In this document: positions 28,113 to 36,559 of the stretch, one piece after another | How positions within the stretch are numbered: position 1 is the first letter of the stretch | How the letters are laid out: each line of letters begins with the position of its first letter | Origin: Roseivirga sp. | GTDB taxonomy: Bacteria > Bacteroidota > Bacteroidia > Cytophagales > Cyclobacteriaceae | DNA length: 64,000 nucleotides | Reading direction: 5' to 3' | NCBI GenBank assembly: GCA_021404565.1 | Contig: JAAWWF010000010.1 | Span: 124,001 to 188,000 of the forward strand | Translations under genes and position numbers: made by a program | Notes under the pieces: generated by a model | Databases searched by the model: none | Seen by the model: only the letters and a program-made list of their open reading frames with translations | Told to the model about the DNA's origin: nothing

Positions 28113-28949
28113 TTAGTTTAAATGGTTCAGATTAAGTTCAATTTGTCGGATGTTACTATCGCTGTGTGTCTGAAATGAATCGGTACAAATGATTTCGTCA
28201 TAGAGCACTGCAAGTGCTGCACTGCCATTGCCGAAAATGCCGTGAGTAACAATCATTATGAGACGGCCTGCATTCTTGCTTTTGAGTTCCTTTGCCAGGC
28301 CAAGGAAGGTCCCGCCTCCATCGCAAATGTCATCCACCACAATACAGGTTTTGCCTTTCAGGTCTTCAGCATATACCTCAAAGCCTGTCAGTGATCCGGT
28401 TCTCACATCTCTCCTCTTACCACAGGTCACTACACTACCAGTTTCAAGAAATTTCGCCAGGCCGTATATCTTTTTGACAGCACCTGCGTCTGGTGCTACC
28501 AAATGAAAATCTTTGCGGCCAGTGAGTACCTGACCAACAAAATGATGATTGGTTATTACCTGAACATTATTGATCAGGGCCGGAGTCACTTCGCTGTGTG
28601 GATCGAGAATGATTACCTTTTCAAAGTTCAGCGCGTTAATCAGGTCAGCATATACCTTGACAGTCAGAGGTTCGCCAAAGGTCATCAGGCGGTCTTGACG
28701 GGCACCCGGAAAATAAGGAATGAAAAGGCTGATATATCGAACACCTATTCTTCTAAGCGCATCAACCGCCAGAAGTACCAGGCCCATGTCATTAAAACTA
28801 TTAATCCGCTGGGTAATCATCAGTTCATCGGCTGAAGTCAACCTATCGACAATCCTGATGTGAGGCTCTCCTCCTGAAAAAGTGAATTTCTCAAAATCAA
28901 TACCATTGCCAAAAGGGGTAAAATGAGGGTCGAGGTTAAGGTGTTTCAT
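28113..28949 (-). CDS. prs: Ribose-phosphate pyrophosphokinase-like protein of the NAD salvage operon
   Basis: 278 residues, shorter than the roughly 310 of housekeeping Prs. PYFPGARQDRLMTFGEPLTVK is the ATP-binding region, VIILDPHSEVTPALI the catalytic His region, GKRRDVRTGSLTGFEV the flexible loop, and CIVVDDICDGGGTFLG the PRPP loop. The PRPP loop differs from the usual DDMIDTAGT, and the N-terminus is short and divergent. The product probably provides PRPP to the downstream NAMPT. Homologues in phages activate ADP-ribose instead, and the divergence leaves this open. A separate housekeeping prs is expected elsewhere. Confidence 0.88.
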   Translation of the reverse strand: MKHLNLDPHFTPFGNGIDFEKFTFSGGEPHIRIVDRLTSADELMITQRINSFNDMGLVLLAVDALRRIGVRYISLFIPYFPGARQDRLMTFGEPLTVKVYADLINALNFEKVIILDPHSEVTPALINNVQVITNHHFVGQVLTGRKDFHLVAPDAGAVKKIYGLAKFLETGSVVTCGKRRDVRTGSLTGFEVYAEDLKGKTCIVVDDICDGGGTFLGLAKELKSKNAGRLIMIVTHGIFGNGSAALAVLYDEIICTDSFQTHSDSNIRQIELNLNHLN

Positions 28950-28969
28950 ATCCTATTTGCGTATTTTAT

Positions 28970-29034
28970 ACACAAATATAAATCAACCATTTGATTGTTT
29001 CCAAATATATTTGTGTTCTTTTTACACAAATATA
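28970..29034. promoter_or_regulatory. NrtR-type operator with three half-sites over divergent promoters
   Basis: ACACAAATATA occurs at 28970-28980 and 29024-29034, and its exact reverse complement TATATTTGTGT occurs at 29006-29016. The second and third form an 11-bp palindrome with a 7-nt spacer. Each half-site contains TATATTTG, a perfect TAnnTTTG -7 box: two point left toward prs-nadV and one points right toward the regulator. A repressor bound here would block RNA polymerase directly. Binding by the adjacent NrtR-like protein is inferred. Confidence 0.75.
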
Positions 29035-29110
29035 TTTAACAACCTATTAATCAATAAGTTAAATAGATTTATTATAATTAACTTCCTTCATTTCATCCAC
29101 CTTTGAGCGG

Positions 29111-29818
29111 ATGCATTATCTTTATTGCGTGAGCAGGACACAAAACATTCATGTAACGGTAGATGCCATCGTCTTTGGCTATAGTAAAGAAGAAGGCGTA
29201 ATGGTGGTTCTTATTAAACGAAAATACCCTCCCTTTGAGGGAGACTGGGCCATACCCGGTGGTTTTGTAGAAGAAACTGAATCTCTTGAGCATGCCGTGG
29301 AGCGAGAACTGCAGGAAGAGACCGGCATCCAGATCAACTACCTGGAACAGCTCTATACCTTTGGTCAGCCAAAGCGAGACCCCAGAAAGAGAATCATTTC
29401 TGTGGCCTACTTTGGCATAGTCAAAACAAGCGAATTCAAGCGCCTTCATGCCGATACTGATGCGGTCGCTGCCCAATGGTTCAATATCAAAGAGCTGCCG
29501 AAGCTGGCTTTCGATCATCAGGAGCTACTTGACGTGGCTATTGAGCGTCTACGTGGAAAGATTGTGTATCAACCCGTAGGCTTTGAGCTGCTGGATAAGA
29601 AATTCCCCTTCTCTGATTTCGAGAACCTCTATTCCACCCTGCTGGACAGACCAATCGACCGAAGGAATTTCAAGAAAAAAGTAATGCATCTGGGGATACT
29701 CGATAAGCTGGAGGAGAAAGCAAAATCGACAGGATCGGGCCGACCGGGTAACCTTTTTCAGTTCAATGAATCTCGATATAAACAGCTAGTCTCACAGGGT
29801 ATTCATTTTGAGATTTAG
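29111..29818 (+). CDS. nrtR: NrtR-type Nudix transcriptional regulator of NAD metabolism
   Basis: 235 residues. The N-terminal Nudix domain has an intact box, GGFVEETESLEHAVERELQE followed by ETGI. The C-terminal part is a winged helix (NFKKKVMHLGILDKLEEKA, then GRPGNLFQFNESRYKQL), the usual NrtR architecture. NrtR binds ADP-ribose and represses NAD biosynthesis or salvage genes. The intact box leaves room for residual ADP-ribose or NADH hydrolysis. It is divergent from prs-nadV, with matching half-sites in between. Confidence 0.9.
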   Translation: MHYLYCVSRTQNIHVTVDAIVFGYSKEEGVMVVLIKRKYPPFEGDWAIPGGFVEETESLEHAVERELQEETGIQINYLEQLYTFGQPKRDPRKRIISVAYFGIVKTSEFKRLHADTDAVAAQWFNIKELPKLAFDHQELLDVAIERLRGKIVYQPVGFELLDKKFPFSDFENLYSTLLDRPIDRRNFKKKVMHLGILDKLEEKAKSTGSGRPGNLFQFNESRYKQLVSQGIHFEI

Positions 29819-29866
29819 CCAATCTGGCTAGTGGCTTATTCCAACCTGCCTCTCCTGAGAACAAGA

Positions 29867-31234
29867 TTAAAGGCCTTTGATCTCATCGTTAAAAGGAAGT
29901 ATCCAGGTTTTGTGTTTGAAAGATTCCCTGAATTGCGTCAAGTCAATATCAGGGTCGATATAAGGCCTGCTTCTTCTGCCATTAAGAGCAACGTAGCTTT
30001 CCACAAATACCTGAAGGTTTTTATGTCCCTGTGCTTCGAAATGCCGCTTGAGGTAATGGGCGTATTCCAGGATAAAATCCGGCTGAGTGGCCATTTGCTT
30101 TTCCTGAAAGGGGGTAAGAAAGTCACTATTATCAACATAAAAGCGCTTTCCTGATACTTTGTCTACTATTTTAAAGTTGGCATAACCGGCCTTTTCCATC
30201 AGCATTACGCGCCAGGAAAACCTGTAACCTTCCTCTGACCAGAAGAGCTCCCCTTCGTACAACAGATGCCTGAAAGGTAGCAACAATTGTAAAGTAAAGA
30301 ACAAGGCGAATCCATAGAGTTTCATCTTGCCAGAAGTAGACGGACTGGTTACCAGCACCCTGCCATTGTTAAATTGACTGGTAGAAAATTTCAGGACTTT
30401 TGACAGCCAACTCAGTATTCTTTTATGTAACGAACTGTCGAAAAAGATCAACGCACTTACAATCATGATATAGGGAAACATACCAATGGGAAACAGGGCC
30501 CGTGTGAGCAAATGAAACACAACCACGGCCACGAAGGCAGGTACCCGGGTACGTCTGTAGAGCAGCAAAAAAGGAATGAGTAAATCATAAAAGGTACCCG
30601 ACCAGCTAAAAGCATAGTGCACCCATTCTTTCTGAAGCAGATTGCCAAGCACAGGAATATCATATTTGGAGGGCAACCAGATTTTCAGAGGCATTGCAGA
30701 GAGCAGCCAGTCGTAATTCAGCTTGGCCAGGCCCGCGTAGAAATAGACAATGGCTAAAAGTAACTTCAGCGCATCGATGGTCCATTGTGGTACTTCCTGA
30801 AATGCCAGACGCGGTCTTCTCTGAGCATCCACAGAAAAGTAAGCATTGGCTGGCAGAAAAATCATCACAAAACTGACCAGGCTGATGAAGTAGTAGTGAT
30901 TGAGGTATGTAGTCTTATCCATCAGCTCGATATAGGTGAAGCTCAGGAAAAACAAGGTAATGGACAACCTGTAACGAAAGCCCAGGGCTACCATAAGTGC
31001 GGACAATCCGCAAACCACAAAGAGAACGTAGGTGTATACGCCCAAAGGTTTGATAAATTCAAAGCCATAGTAGGAGAAGAAGAACTCAGGTTGGATATAC
31101 AGCTTATCAATCCATCCGTAAGACCAAAAGCGAATGATACTGGCCAGCATCATCAAACCAAAGAAAATACGGAAGACCGCCAGTGGGGCGGCCTCTGTAG
31201 TTCTTTTAAAATATGGTATAGACTGAGGAATCAT
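29867..31234 (-). CDS. HTTM-domain membrane protein related to gamma-glutamyl carboxylase
   Basis: 455 residues. Residues of about 15-290 carry several membrane helices with the horizontally transferred transmembrane signature: APLAVFRIFFGLMMLASI, DALKLLLAIVYFYAGLAKLN and the lysine-containing catalytic region SAMPLKIWLPSK. The C-terminal third is a periplasmic beta domain with FSWRVMLMEKAGYANFKI, typical of bacterial HTTM proteins. The fold is that of vitamin-K-dependent gamma-carboxylase; bacterial functions are largely unknown. The neighbouring DUF4856 gene lies in the same orientation 103 nt upstream, a pairing I recall from iron-related loci in Bacteroidota. Confidence 0.85.
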   Translation of the reverse strand: MIPQSIPYFKRTTEAAPLAVFRIFFGLMMLASIIRFWSYGWIDKLYIQPEFFFSYYGFEFIKPLGVYTYVLFVVCGLSALMVALGFRYRLSITLFFLSFTYIELMDKTTYLNHYYFISLVSFVMIFLPANAYFSVDAQRRPRLAFQEVPQWTIDALKLLLAIVYFYAGLAKLNYDWLLSAMPLKIWLPSKYDIPVLGNLLQKEWVHYAFSWSGTFYDLLIPFLLLYRRTRVPAFVAVVVFHLLTRALFPIGMFPYIMIVSALIFFDSSLHKRILSWLSKVLKFSTSQFNNGRVLVTSPSTSGKMKLYGFALFFTLQLLLPFRHLLYEGELFWSEEGYRFSWRVMLMEKAGYANFKIVDKVSGKRFYVDNSDFLTPFQEKQMATQPDFILEYAHYLKRHFEAQGHKNLQVFVESYVALNGRRSRPYIDPDIDLTQFRESFKHKTWILPFNDEIKGL

Positions 31235-31337
31235 CTAATTTCACTTGGCCTTTCTCGGTTAGCCTGGGGTTCTCAGGCTCCGCACCATATCAATCTTCCA
31301 CAATACCATTAATTTCCGTAGCTAATGTCTCTCCTTC

Positions 31338-32576
31338 TTAATTAGTACTTCCTGCCTGCGCCACTGTAAAATTGAACTTAGCGGCAATGGCATCAGAAAT
31401 TGCATCCAAGGTAGCAGGGCTTACATCCCACAAGCCATTGGTGCCTCCCATGAGATCACTGATAAAACCATCTACTTCGCTCTTAGTGAAGTACGGCTGG
31501 TTGGTCTCAAAGTCTCTGGTAAACCTGAGGCTATAGAGAAAACCAAAACCTTCGGAAAGATCATGAAAAGCGGCCCCATAATCAGGAGTACTTTGGTCTA
31601 TGCCGTTTTTTCCCTGCTGCATATAATACACAGCCCTGATAGCCACAATCTCAGAAAGCCGTGTTTTAATCAGGTCTGCCTGCAAATCACGTGCGGTATA
31701 GTTCTTAGCCACAATTGCCGCTCGCCCCAGTTTAATCGCACTGAATATTTCACCAGCAATTCCGGTAAAGTCAGGATCGCCCTCAACACGTGTTATGTAT
31801 TTCCCCAGAAAACTATCATTATTGGCAAGCGAGGCTATGGGATTGGCTGTGTTAGATGCAGCAGCAAATAAATAGCCATAAGCCTCGTCCCATTTATGCT
31901 CCATGGTGGTGTAATTCTGTCCATCAGCCAACACGTCATTGTCATTATCAGTTACATTACTCCCTTCATCCAGTACGGCAGTGCTGAGGTAGTTATTGGC
32001 GATCTGATCCAACATCAAGGCACCTATCAAGCCCTTGTTAACTGCCTGGTTAAGCTCAAGGCCTTTAGCATTTATGTATCTCACTGAGTTCCCATCCGCG
32101 ATCTGACCAGCCAAACCGGCTGCTGCCAGCATGTTTTCGTTTGGAAACACCTCATTTATTTGCTCGTTGATCCAATTTTCAAAATCTGTTTTGATCACAC
32201 TGGATTCTGCCGTATTCGCAGAAAAGTAATCTCTGGAAGCCGCCACTTTACTCTTAATACTCTTGGTACTGGCATTTAGGTCAGCGAGCGCAAAGGGGTT
32301 GGCATCTCCTCCCGTTTCGGTTTCATTGCGGTACATTTCAAGGAGTGACACAGCCGTGGCATTATCAAAATCTACCATGGCATTGATTAATTCAGTAGCC
32401 ATTTGAATGCGTTGTGTCTGTCCGGAAAACGCAACGGTAGTTTGACCATTTCTCGTAAAATCATAGGTCAAAGGAGTGTCTATTCCACCACTGGGCAAAT
32501 CGTCATCACCACATCCTGAAAAAAGGGTTACTACCACAAGAGCGATCAGTAAATATGTATTTTTGAGCCTGTTCAT
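31338..32576 (-). CDS. DUF4856 lipoprotein
   Basis: 412 residues. The signal ends in lipobox FSGC followed by an acidic stretch (GDDDLPSGG), the form expected for surface-exported Bacteroidota lipoproteins. The body is helical, with TYDFTRNGQTTVAFSGQTQR near the start and KWDEAYGYLFAA, IVAIRAVYYMQQGK and LSEGFGFLYSLRFTRD later. These match my memory of DUF4856. The domain often accompanies imelysin-like peptidases, which suggests iron or heme uptake; that is inference. A TAnnTTTG box lies about 46 nt upstream of the start. Confidence 0.75.
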   Translation of the reverse strand: MNRLKNTYLLIALVVVTLFSGCGDDDLPSGGIDTPLTYDFTRNGQTTVAFSGQTQRIQMATELINAMVDFDNATAVSLLEMYRNETETGGDANPFALADLNASTKSIKSKVAASRDYFSANTAESSVIKTDFENWINEQINEVFPNENMLAAAGLAGQIADGNSVRYINAKGLELNQAVNKGLIGALMLDQIANNYLSTAVLDEGSNVTDNDNDVLADGQNYTTMEHKWDEAYGYLFAAASNTANPIASLANNDSFLGKYITRVEGDPDFTGIAGEIFSAIKLGRAAIVAKNYTARDLQADLIKTRLSEIVAIRAVYYMQQGKNGIDQSTPDYGAAFHDLSEGFGFLYSLRFTRDFETNQPYFTKSEVDGFISDLMGGTNGLWDVSPATLDAISDAIAAKFNFTVAQAGSTN

Positions 32577-32621
32577 AAGCTTTTTCTTTCTTATTCTTAT
32601 TTAGATTAATTATAAACAACA

Positions 32622-32629
32622 CAAATGTA
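32622..32629 (-). promoter_or_regulatory. -7 element of the DUF4856 gene
   Basis: TACATTTG on the minus strand matches TAnnTTTG. The rest of the 284-nt divergent gap (32577-32860) is AT-rich with no other recognisable signal. Confidence 0.5.
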
Positions 32630-32860
32630 AGGGCAGAGCTGAGGCTCATCAATAGCTAGTACTAGTGATTTTGAAAAATCATTCAGAAACACTGAAAAAA
32701 GAGCTCCGATTTGTCCGTTAGAGAACCCTGATTAAAACCCCAGGTGGCTACAGGGTAATAACTACCAACAACATGATATAATACTGCAGTTATCATCTGT
32801 AAAAAATTAATTATTAACTTAAATGTCTCATATTTCACATTCTACTAAACGCTATATAAT

Positions 32861-34219
32861 ATGACCGAAGAAGATCAGGTAAACAATCTAATGCTTGATA
32901 TGGGAGCTGCCATGGCCGGCAGCATACCCTATGTAGGAGGCTGTGCAGCCGTGACCATAACTTATTTTAAAAAGGGTGAAGATGTGATCACCTGGGATGA
33001 TATAAAAAATTACGTTGACGCAAAGATTGAGGAAGAGAAGATCAAGGAACGGATCAGAAATATTCAGAACCAGATATCATCGCTCAGACTAGACCTTGAC
33101 TCCTATGCTGAGTACGCTGACAAAATGGAGGGTTACCCGGATACTGATCGATGGGATCAATTGGAAACTATGTGGGACAAGGCCAACGATGTTAACAAAA
33201 CCTTGTTACAACTTGAAGGATATGGTTCTGACTTTTATGAAGATTCAGGAGTTTGGAAAAGCTCTCCCTGGCAGGTAAGTAATCCTGCCTCCGTCATATT
33301 GGCGCTGAGCATCACCATAACCATAGAAATGACCAACCTGGTTAAACGTGGAAATATCCCGAATATGAGTGGTCGCATAGAGCAAGTAGTCGAACAAATA
33401 CTCACACCTTATAACAAAGCTCTTAAGTTGCTAATTACGGACTCGTATTCAGACAGAATGTCTATGATTAAGGTCGTAGATGCAATGAAAAAGCATACCG
33501 ATCAATATCCGACTTCCACTGGAGGAACTAAGACATATAGTTATTATCACTTCAATTTCAATTGGCATGATGATTATAACCCTGATGTGGGTGCTAAAAT
33601 TGATAAAAGCGTTGACGCTAACAAAAAAGAACGAAAGAAGATGGAAGCAAAAACGGCTCCCCTCCGTGTAGATCTTCTCGATTATCAGCTTCAGGTACAC
33701 AAGCAATCTGTGGACACCCTCTTTAATACACTGATCTCGCCTCTGAACGATTTTCATGCCTATCATGCTGCGATCAGCGAAGATGAGCGCAATTTAAGAA
33801 ATACCACAGGCCTCATGTATGGAGGTGCAGAAGTAAAAATAAGCACCTACTATTCGGATAGTCATAAAGAGGCAATCAAAACCACCATGTATTTTTCCGA
33901 TAAAGCCCGGTTTGTGCCTGTAATGCAATTTGATAAAGAAGGTGACGACCACTTTAACACCTGGACCTTTGGTGCCAGCGAGGGATATAATTCCGAGACA
34001 GAGGCAGTAATACCTACGGCCAAATTGGGCATCATGCGCTTTTACAATGATTTTGACTCAAAATACAATAGCGAATCAATTCCCTTAGTATGGAATGAGT
34101 CAGAGGCAAAGGAAAATGGCTATGTAATGGTCAAAACCACGGGTGATGCCTGGAATAGCAGTTGGCTAAAATCAAATGTTAAATGGTATGCCCCTCAAGA
34201 GCCTGCCAAACCGAAGTAA
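32861..34219 (+). CDS. Pore-forming-toxin-like protein with Cry domain I-like N-terminus
   Basis: 452 residues without a signal peptide. Residues of about 10-75 (AGSIPYVGGCAAVTITYF, WDDIKNYVDAKIEEEKIKER) resemble helices 1 to 3 of delta-endotoxin domain I, where an IPxxG helix is followed by WxxIxxxVxxxIxxxI. A long helix (IRNIQNQISSLRLDLDSYAE), a hydrophobic helix (ASVILALSITITIEMTNLV) and IEQVVEQILTPYNKALKLL continue the helical bundle to about residue 265. The C-terminal 140 residues are beta-rich (YGGAEVKISTYYSDSHKEAI, TTGDAWNSSWLKSNVKWY) and do not resemble Cry domains II or III. No accessory gene is adjacent. Confidence 0.6.
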   Translation: MTEEDQVNNLMLDMGAAMAGSIPYVGGCAAVTITYFKKGEDVITWDDIKNYVDAKIEEEKIKERIRNIQNQISSLRLDLDSYAEYADKMEGYPDTDRWDQLETMWDKANDVNKTLLQLEGYGSDFYEDSGVWKSSPWQVSNPASVILALSITITIEMTNLVKRGNIPNMSGRIEQVVEQILTPYNKALKLLITDSYSDRMSMIKVVDAMKKHTDQYPTSTGGTKTYSYYHFNFNWHDDYNPDVGAKIDKSVDANKKERKKMEAKTAPLRVDLLDYQLQVHKQSVDTLFNTLISPLNDFHAYHAAISEDERNLRNTTGLMYGGAEVKISTYYSDSHKEAIKTTMYFSDKARFVPVMQFDKEGDDHFNTWTFGASEGYNSETEAVIPTAKLGIMRFYNDFDSKYNSESIPLVWNESEAKENGYVMVKTTGDAWNSSWLKSNVKWYAPQEPAKPK

Positions 34220-34259
34220 GTGAGACTTTTATTCAGAGACTGGCAATCTGGCCTGTAAC

Positions 34260-34745
34260 ATGGAAATTACCCGAACCAACACTCTCAGTCAATCGCAAAA
34301 GCAGGACATTATTCGATTATGGAATAAAGAGTATCCTGCCCATCTCAGCTATGGGACCGACTCTGAATTTGATAGCTACCTTGCTGGACTTTCGAATCCG
34401 CTTCACCTGACCATCAGTGATCAGCATGAGCAGATAATGGCGTGGCTCATCACTTTCACCAGAGACGCCTCTCGCTGGTTTGCCATGATTATCGACCAGT
34501 CACTTCAGGGTCAGGGCATTGGCAGCAGGTTGCTGGATGAAGCAAAAAAAAGCGAGACCGAACTGAACGGTTGGGCCACAGACCACAACCGTGATGTCAG
34601 GGCAGACGGGAGACCTTACCCCTCTCCCATTGGCTTTTACCTTAAAAATGGATTTGAAGTGCTCACCGATACCCGGTTAGAAAAAGGTGCCTTGTCTACT
34701 GTAAAAATTCAATGGAGAAAAGCCCGAATGGGAGCTACTCAATGA
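34260..34745 (+). CDS. GNAT family N-acetyltransferase
   Basis: 161 residues. The acetyl-CoA pyrophosphate loop is SLQGQGIGSRLLDEAKKSE (QxxGxG/A). LHLTISDQHEQIMAWLITF supplies the central strands, and SPIGFYLKNGFEVLTDTRLE the C-terminal GFY..NGF motif common to GNATs. The acceptor is unknown. It starts 41 nt after the toxin-like gene on the same strand and may share its transcript. Its 3' end overlaps the convergent gene at 34735 by 11 nt. Confidence 0.85.
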   Translation: MEITRTNTLSQSQKQDIIRLWNKEYPAHLSYGTDSEFDSYLAGLSNPLHLTISDQHEQIMAWLITFTRDASRWFAMIIDQSLQGQGIGSRLLDEAKKSETELNGWATDHNRDVRADGRPYPSPIGFYLKNGFEVLTDTRLEKGALSTVKIQWRKARMGATQ

Positions 34746-35346
34746 ATATGTCTTCGGCAGCTACCTGACAGGCATCTGTCTTTTCTGAGGTAGTCATTTC
34801 AAAATTACTCTTAAAGCCATCTCTTCTGACCACCCAATGATCGTCATATACAGATCGATAACATATCTCCATCACGATCTTGTCTCCCCGTTCAAAAACC
34901 CAATTCATCAATTCGGAGTTATTGCTCAGGGTTAACATCCGAACCTCTTCATTCGTGGCTATTACCTTGTTCATCACACTGCTGTTGGAATGTGCACTGG
35001 AGATGCTATCAGGTATACCCGTAATTTTATAAAGATCGTGCCAGTTGCGTGATGATTCTCCATCATATGAGATTCTTACAGCTTCTACAATAGCCGGCCC
35101 CGTACCCTTATTGGTAATCACGATTTTGTAGTCGGTAATATCCAGTTTACCGTATTGATCTCTCGTAAAACCACGGTTCAGGTCGATTTCGAGATAGGGC
35201 CAGGCGCTGGCTTTGTTTTGTTCTACCAATAGCCGGGTTTGTTCACCCATAATGGCTGTCTGACGCACTGAAATAAACAAAGCGATAAAGCTGACCAGCA
35301 ATACCCCTACTGCCATCAAAGTCTGGCTATCAATTTTCTTAAACAT
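34735..35346 (-). CDS. Single-pass membrane protein of unknown function
   Basis: 203 residues. One N-terminal membrane helix (QTLMAVGVLLVSFIALFISV) is followed by a periplasmic or cytoplasmic beta-rich domain (LDITDYKIVITNKGTGPAIV, GDKIVMEICYRSVYDDHWVV). The GTGPA segment resembles an Ig-like domain seen in uncharacterised bacterial membrane proteins. No catalytic motif is visible. Confidence 0.6.
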   Translation of the reverse strand: MFKKIDSQTLMAVGVLLVSFIALFISVRQTAIMGEQTRLLVEQNKASAWPYLEIDLNRGFTRDQYGKLDITDYKIVITNKGTGPAIVEAVRISYDGESSRNWHDLYKITGIPDSISSAHSNSSVMNKVIATNEEVRMLTLSNNSELMNWVFERGDKIVMEICYRSVYDDHWVVRRDGFKSNFEMTTSEKTDACQVAAEDIFIE

Positions 35347-35610
35347 AAAAAATGAATTTTGACTGATCTAAAGACGAGTGAAGGTAATACACGTTGCATC
35401 ACTCAGCGCAATGAAACAACCATTGAATACAAACAAGCAAGATTTAACAGATTGAGTCAGACAAACACGAGACTTCATTTGTCATGCGAAAAGGCCGGTA
35501 AACGTCCGTCCGTCCTTCGAAAAAAGTCACTCAACGCTCTTATCTTGTTTTCTACATAAACTCATAGATAAGCCCCTATGAATGAAGACGTTAAAGACTA
35601 TATTGAATCT

Positions 35611-36201
35611 ATGAAGCAGACCTTATCCTTCTTTATCTTTTCGATCGTCCTATTTTCATCATGTCGGCAAACAGCACAAAAAGCCCCACCGCTTATAGAC
35701 GGGCAATGTACTGAGTATGAAAGGCTGAATGCCAAGACCATCTCTTTGGCTCATGGTGTAAAATTGCATATTTACCAGGATCAGCATTATGTTTGGCTCT
35801 GCTACTGTTATCGGGAAGGCAGCTTCGGTATACTGGATATGAAGCTGGAAACCTCGCAGCTTGATGGGCCGCTTAACCTCCACGTTTCCGCTCAGTTGGG
35901 CGAGTGGCCCCTCAACAAGCCCGAACTGCAACCCGAGAATTCCACCAGCGAAAAATGGTGGAACCACAATGGCTGGACGGCCAATGCCGTATGGCTCAAT
36001 GGGCTCAACCGAACAGAGGAAAACACCAGTCCTAACTGGAGAAACCCACTGGCCAGGGAGATTCAGCTTAGCAAGGACCGCTTTGGGCGAGGTGAATGGA
36101 AAGTAAAGATGAATATCGGAAGTATAATGACTGCAGAGGGCGCTTTAGAAGGCATAGTCTTTCCCGAAGGAGATAAGCCCTACCTACTTCAGGTCAATTA
36201 A
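35611..36201 (+). CDS. Lipoprotein of unknown function
   Basis: About 196 residues from the ATG at 35611, which begins a lipoprotein signal (MKQTLSFFIFSIVLFSSC). An ATG 33 nt upstream (35578) would bury the signal. The mature part contains paired cysteines (LCYCYREGS) and a Trp-rich segment (EKWWNHNGWTANAVWLNG), then KDRFGRGEWKVKMNIGSI. It resembles a carbohydrate-binding jelly-roll fold, but I cannot name the family. It converges with the mini-collar gene with a gap of 6 nt. The preceding stretch 35347-35610 shows nothing recognisable. Confidence 0.6.
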   Translation: MKQTLSFFIFSIVLFSSCRQTAQKAPPLIDGQCTEYERLNAKTISLAHGVKLHIYQDQHYVWLCYCYREGSFGILDMKLETSQLDGPLNLHVSAQLGEWPLNKPELQPENSTSEKWWNHNGWTANAVWLNGLNRTEENTSPNWRNPLAREIQLSKDRFGRGEWKVKMNIGSIMTAEGALEGIVFPEGDKPYLLQVN

Positions 36202-36207
36202 CAATAA

Positions 36208-36501
36208 CTAAAAAGTAAACTTGATAATATACTTCAGCGTATTTGAACCCCCTGCCGGTACATTAGATAATTTAGGAATATTAAACTGAGTGCCTTCTCC
36301 TCCGTAAGCATGGCCCAGGGCAGCAAATAATTCAGGATACTGATCTGCATTCAGCAGACGACCATCACAAACCATCCAGCCGAAGGCTTCTATTTGTGTG
36401 GTTCCCGGATCAGAGCCGGCTGATTGAGCAATGCCTCCAGCAAAATGTGCAACCGTTCCAGTAGGTTGAGTATTGTGATTGAAGTTCGGTAGTGTAGTCA
36501 T
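36208..36501 (-). CDS. Minimal phage tail-collar-domain protein
   Basis: 97 residues consisting almost only of a tail collar domain: VAHFAGGIAQSAGSDPG, GWMVCDGRLLNADQYPELF, AALGHAYGGEGTQFNIPKL. In phage fibres and MdpB-like bacterial proteins this motif starts a longer chain with FxLPDLRGR. Here the protein ends about 18 residues after IPKL with TLKYIIKFTF. No other phage structural gene is nearby. It could be a free-standing collar module used as a secreted or structural protein. Confidence 0.75.
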   Translation of the reverse strand: MTTLPNFNHNTQPTGTVAHFAGGIAQSAGSDPGTTQIEAFGWMVCDGRLLNADQYPELFAALGHAYGGEGTQFNIPKLSNVPAGGSNTLKYIIKFTF

Positions 36502-36559
36502 ATTATCAGTGCTTAATCAAACCTAATATTACCAATAAAACACCACTTAATCACATAAA

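Noticed and set aside
36208-36501. Prophage region
   Set aside because: A single collar-domain gene is present; no capsid, portal, terminase, integrase or lysis gene was found in the window.
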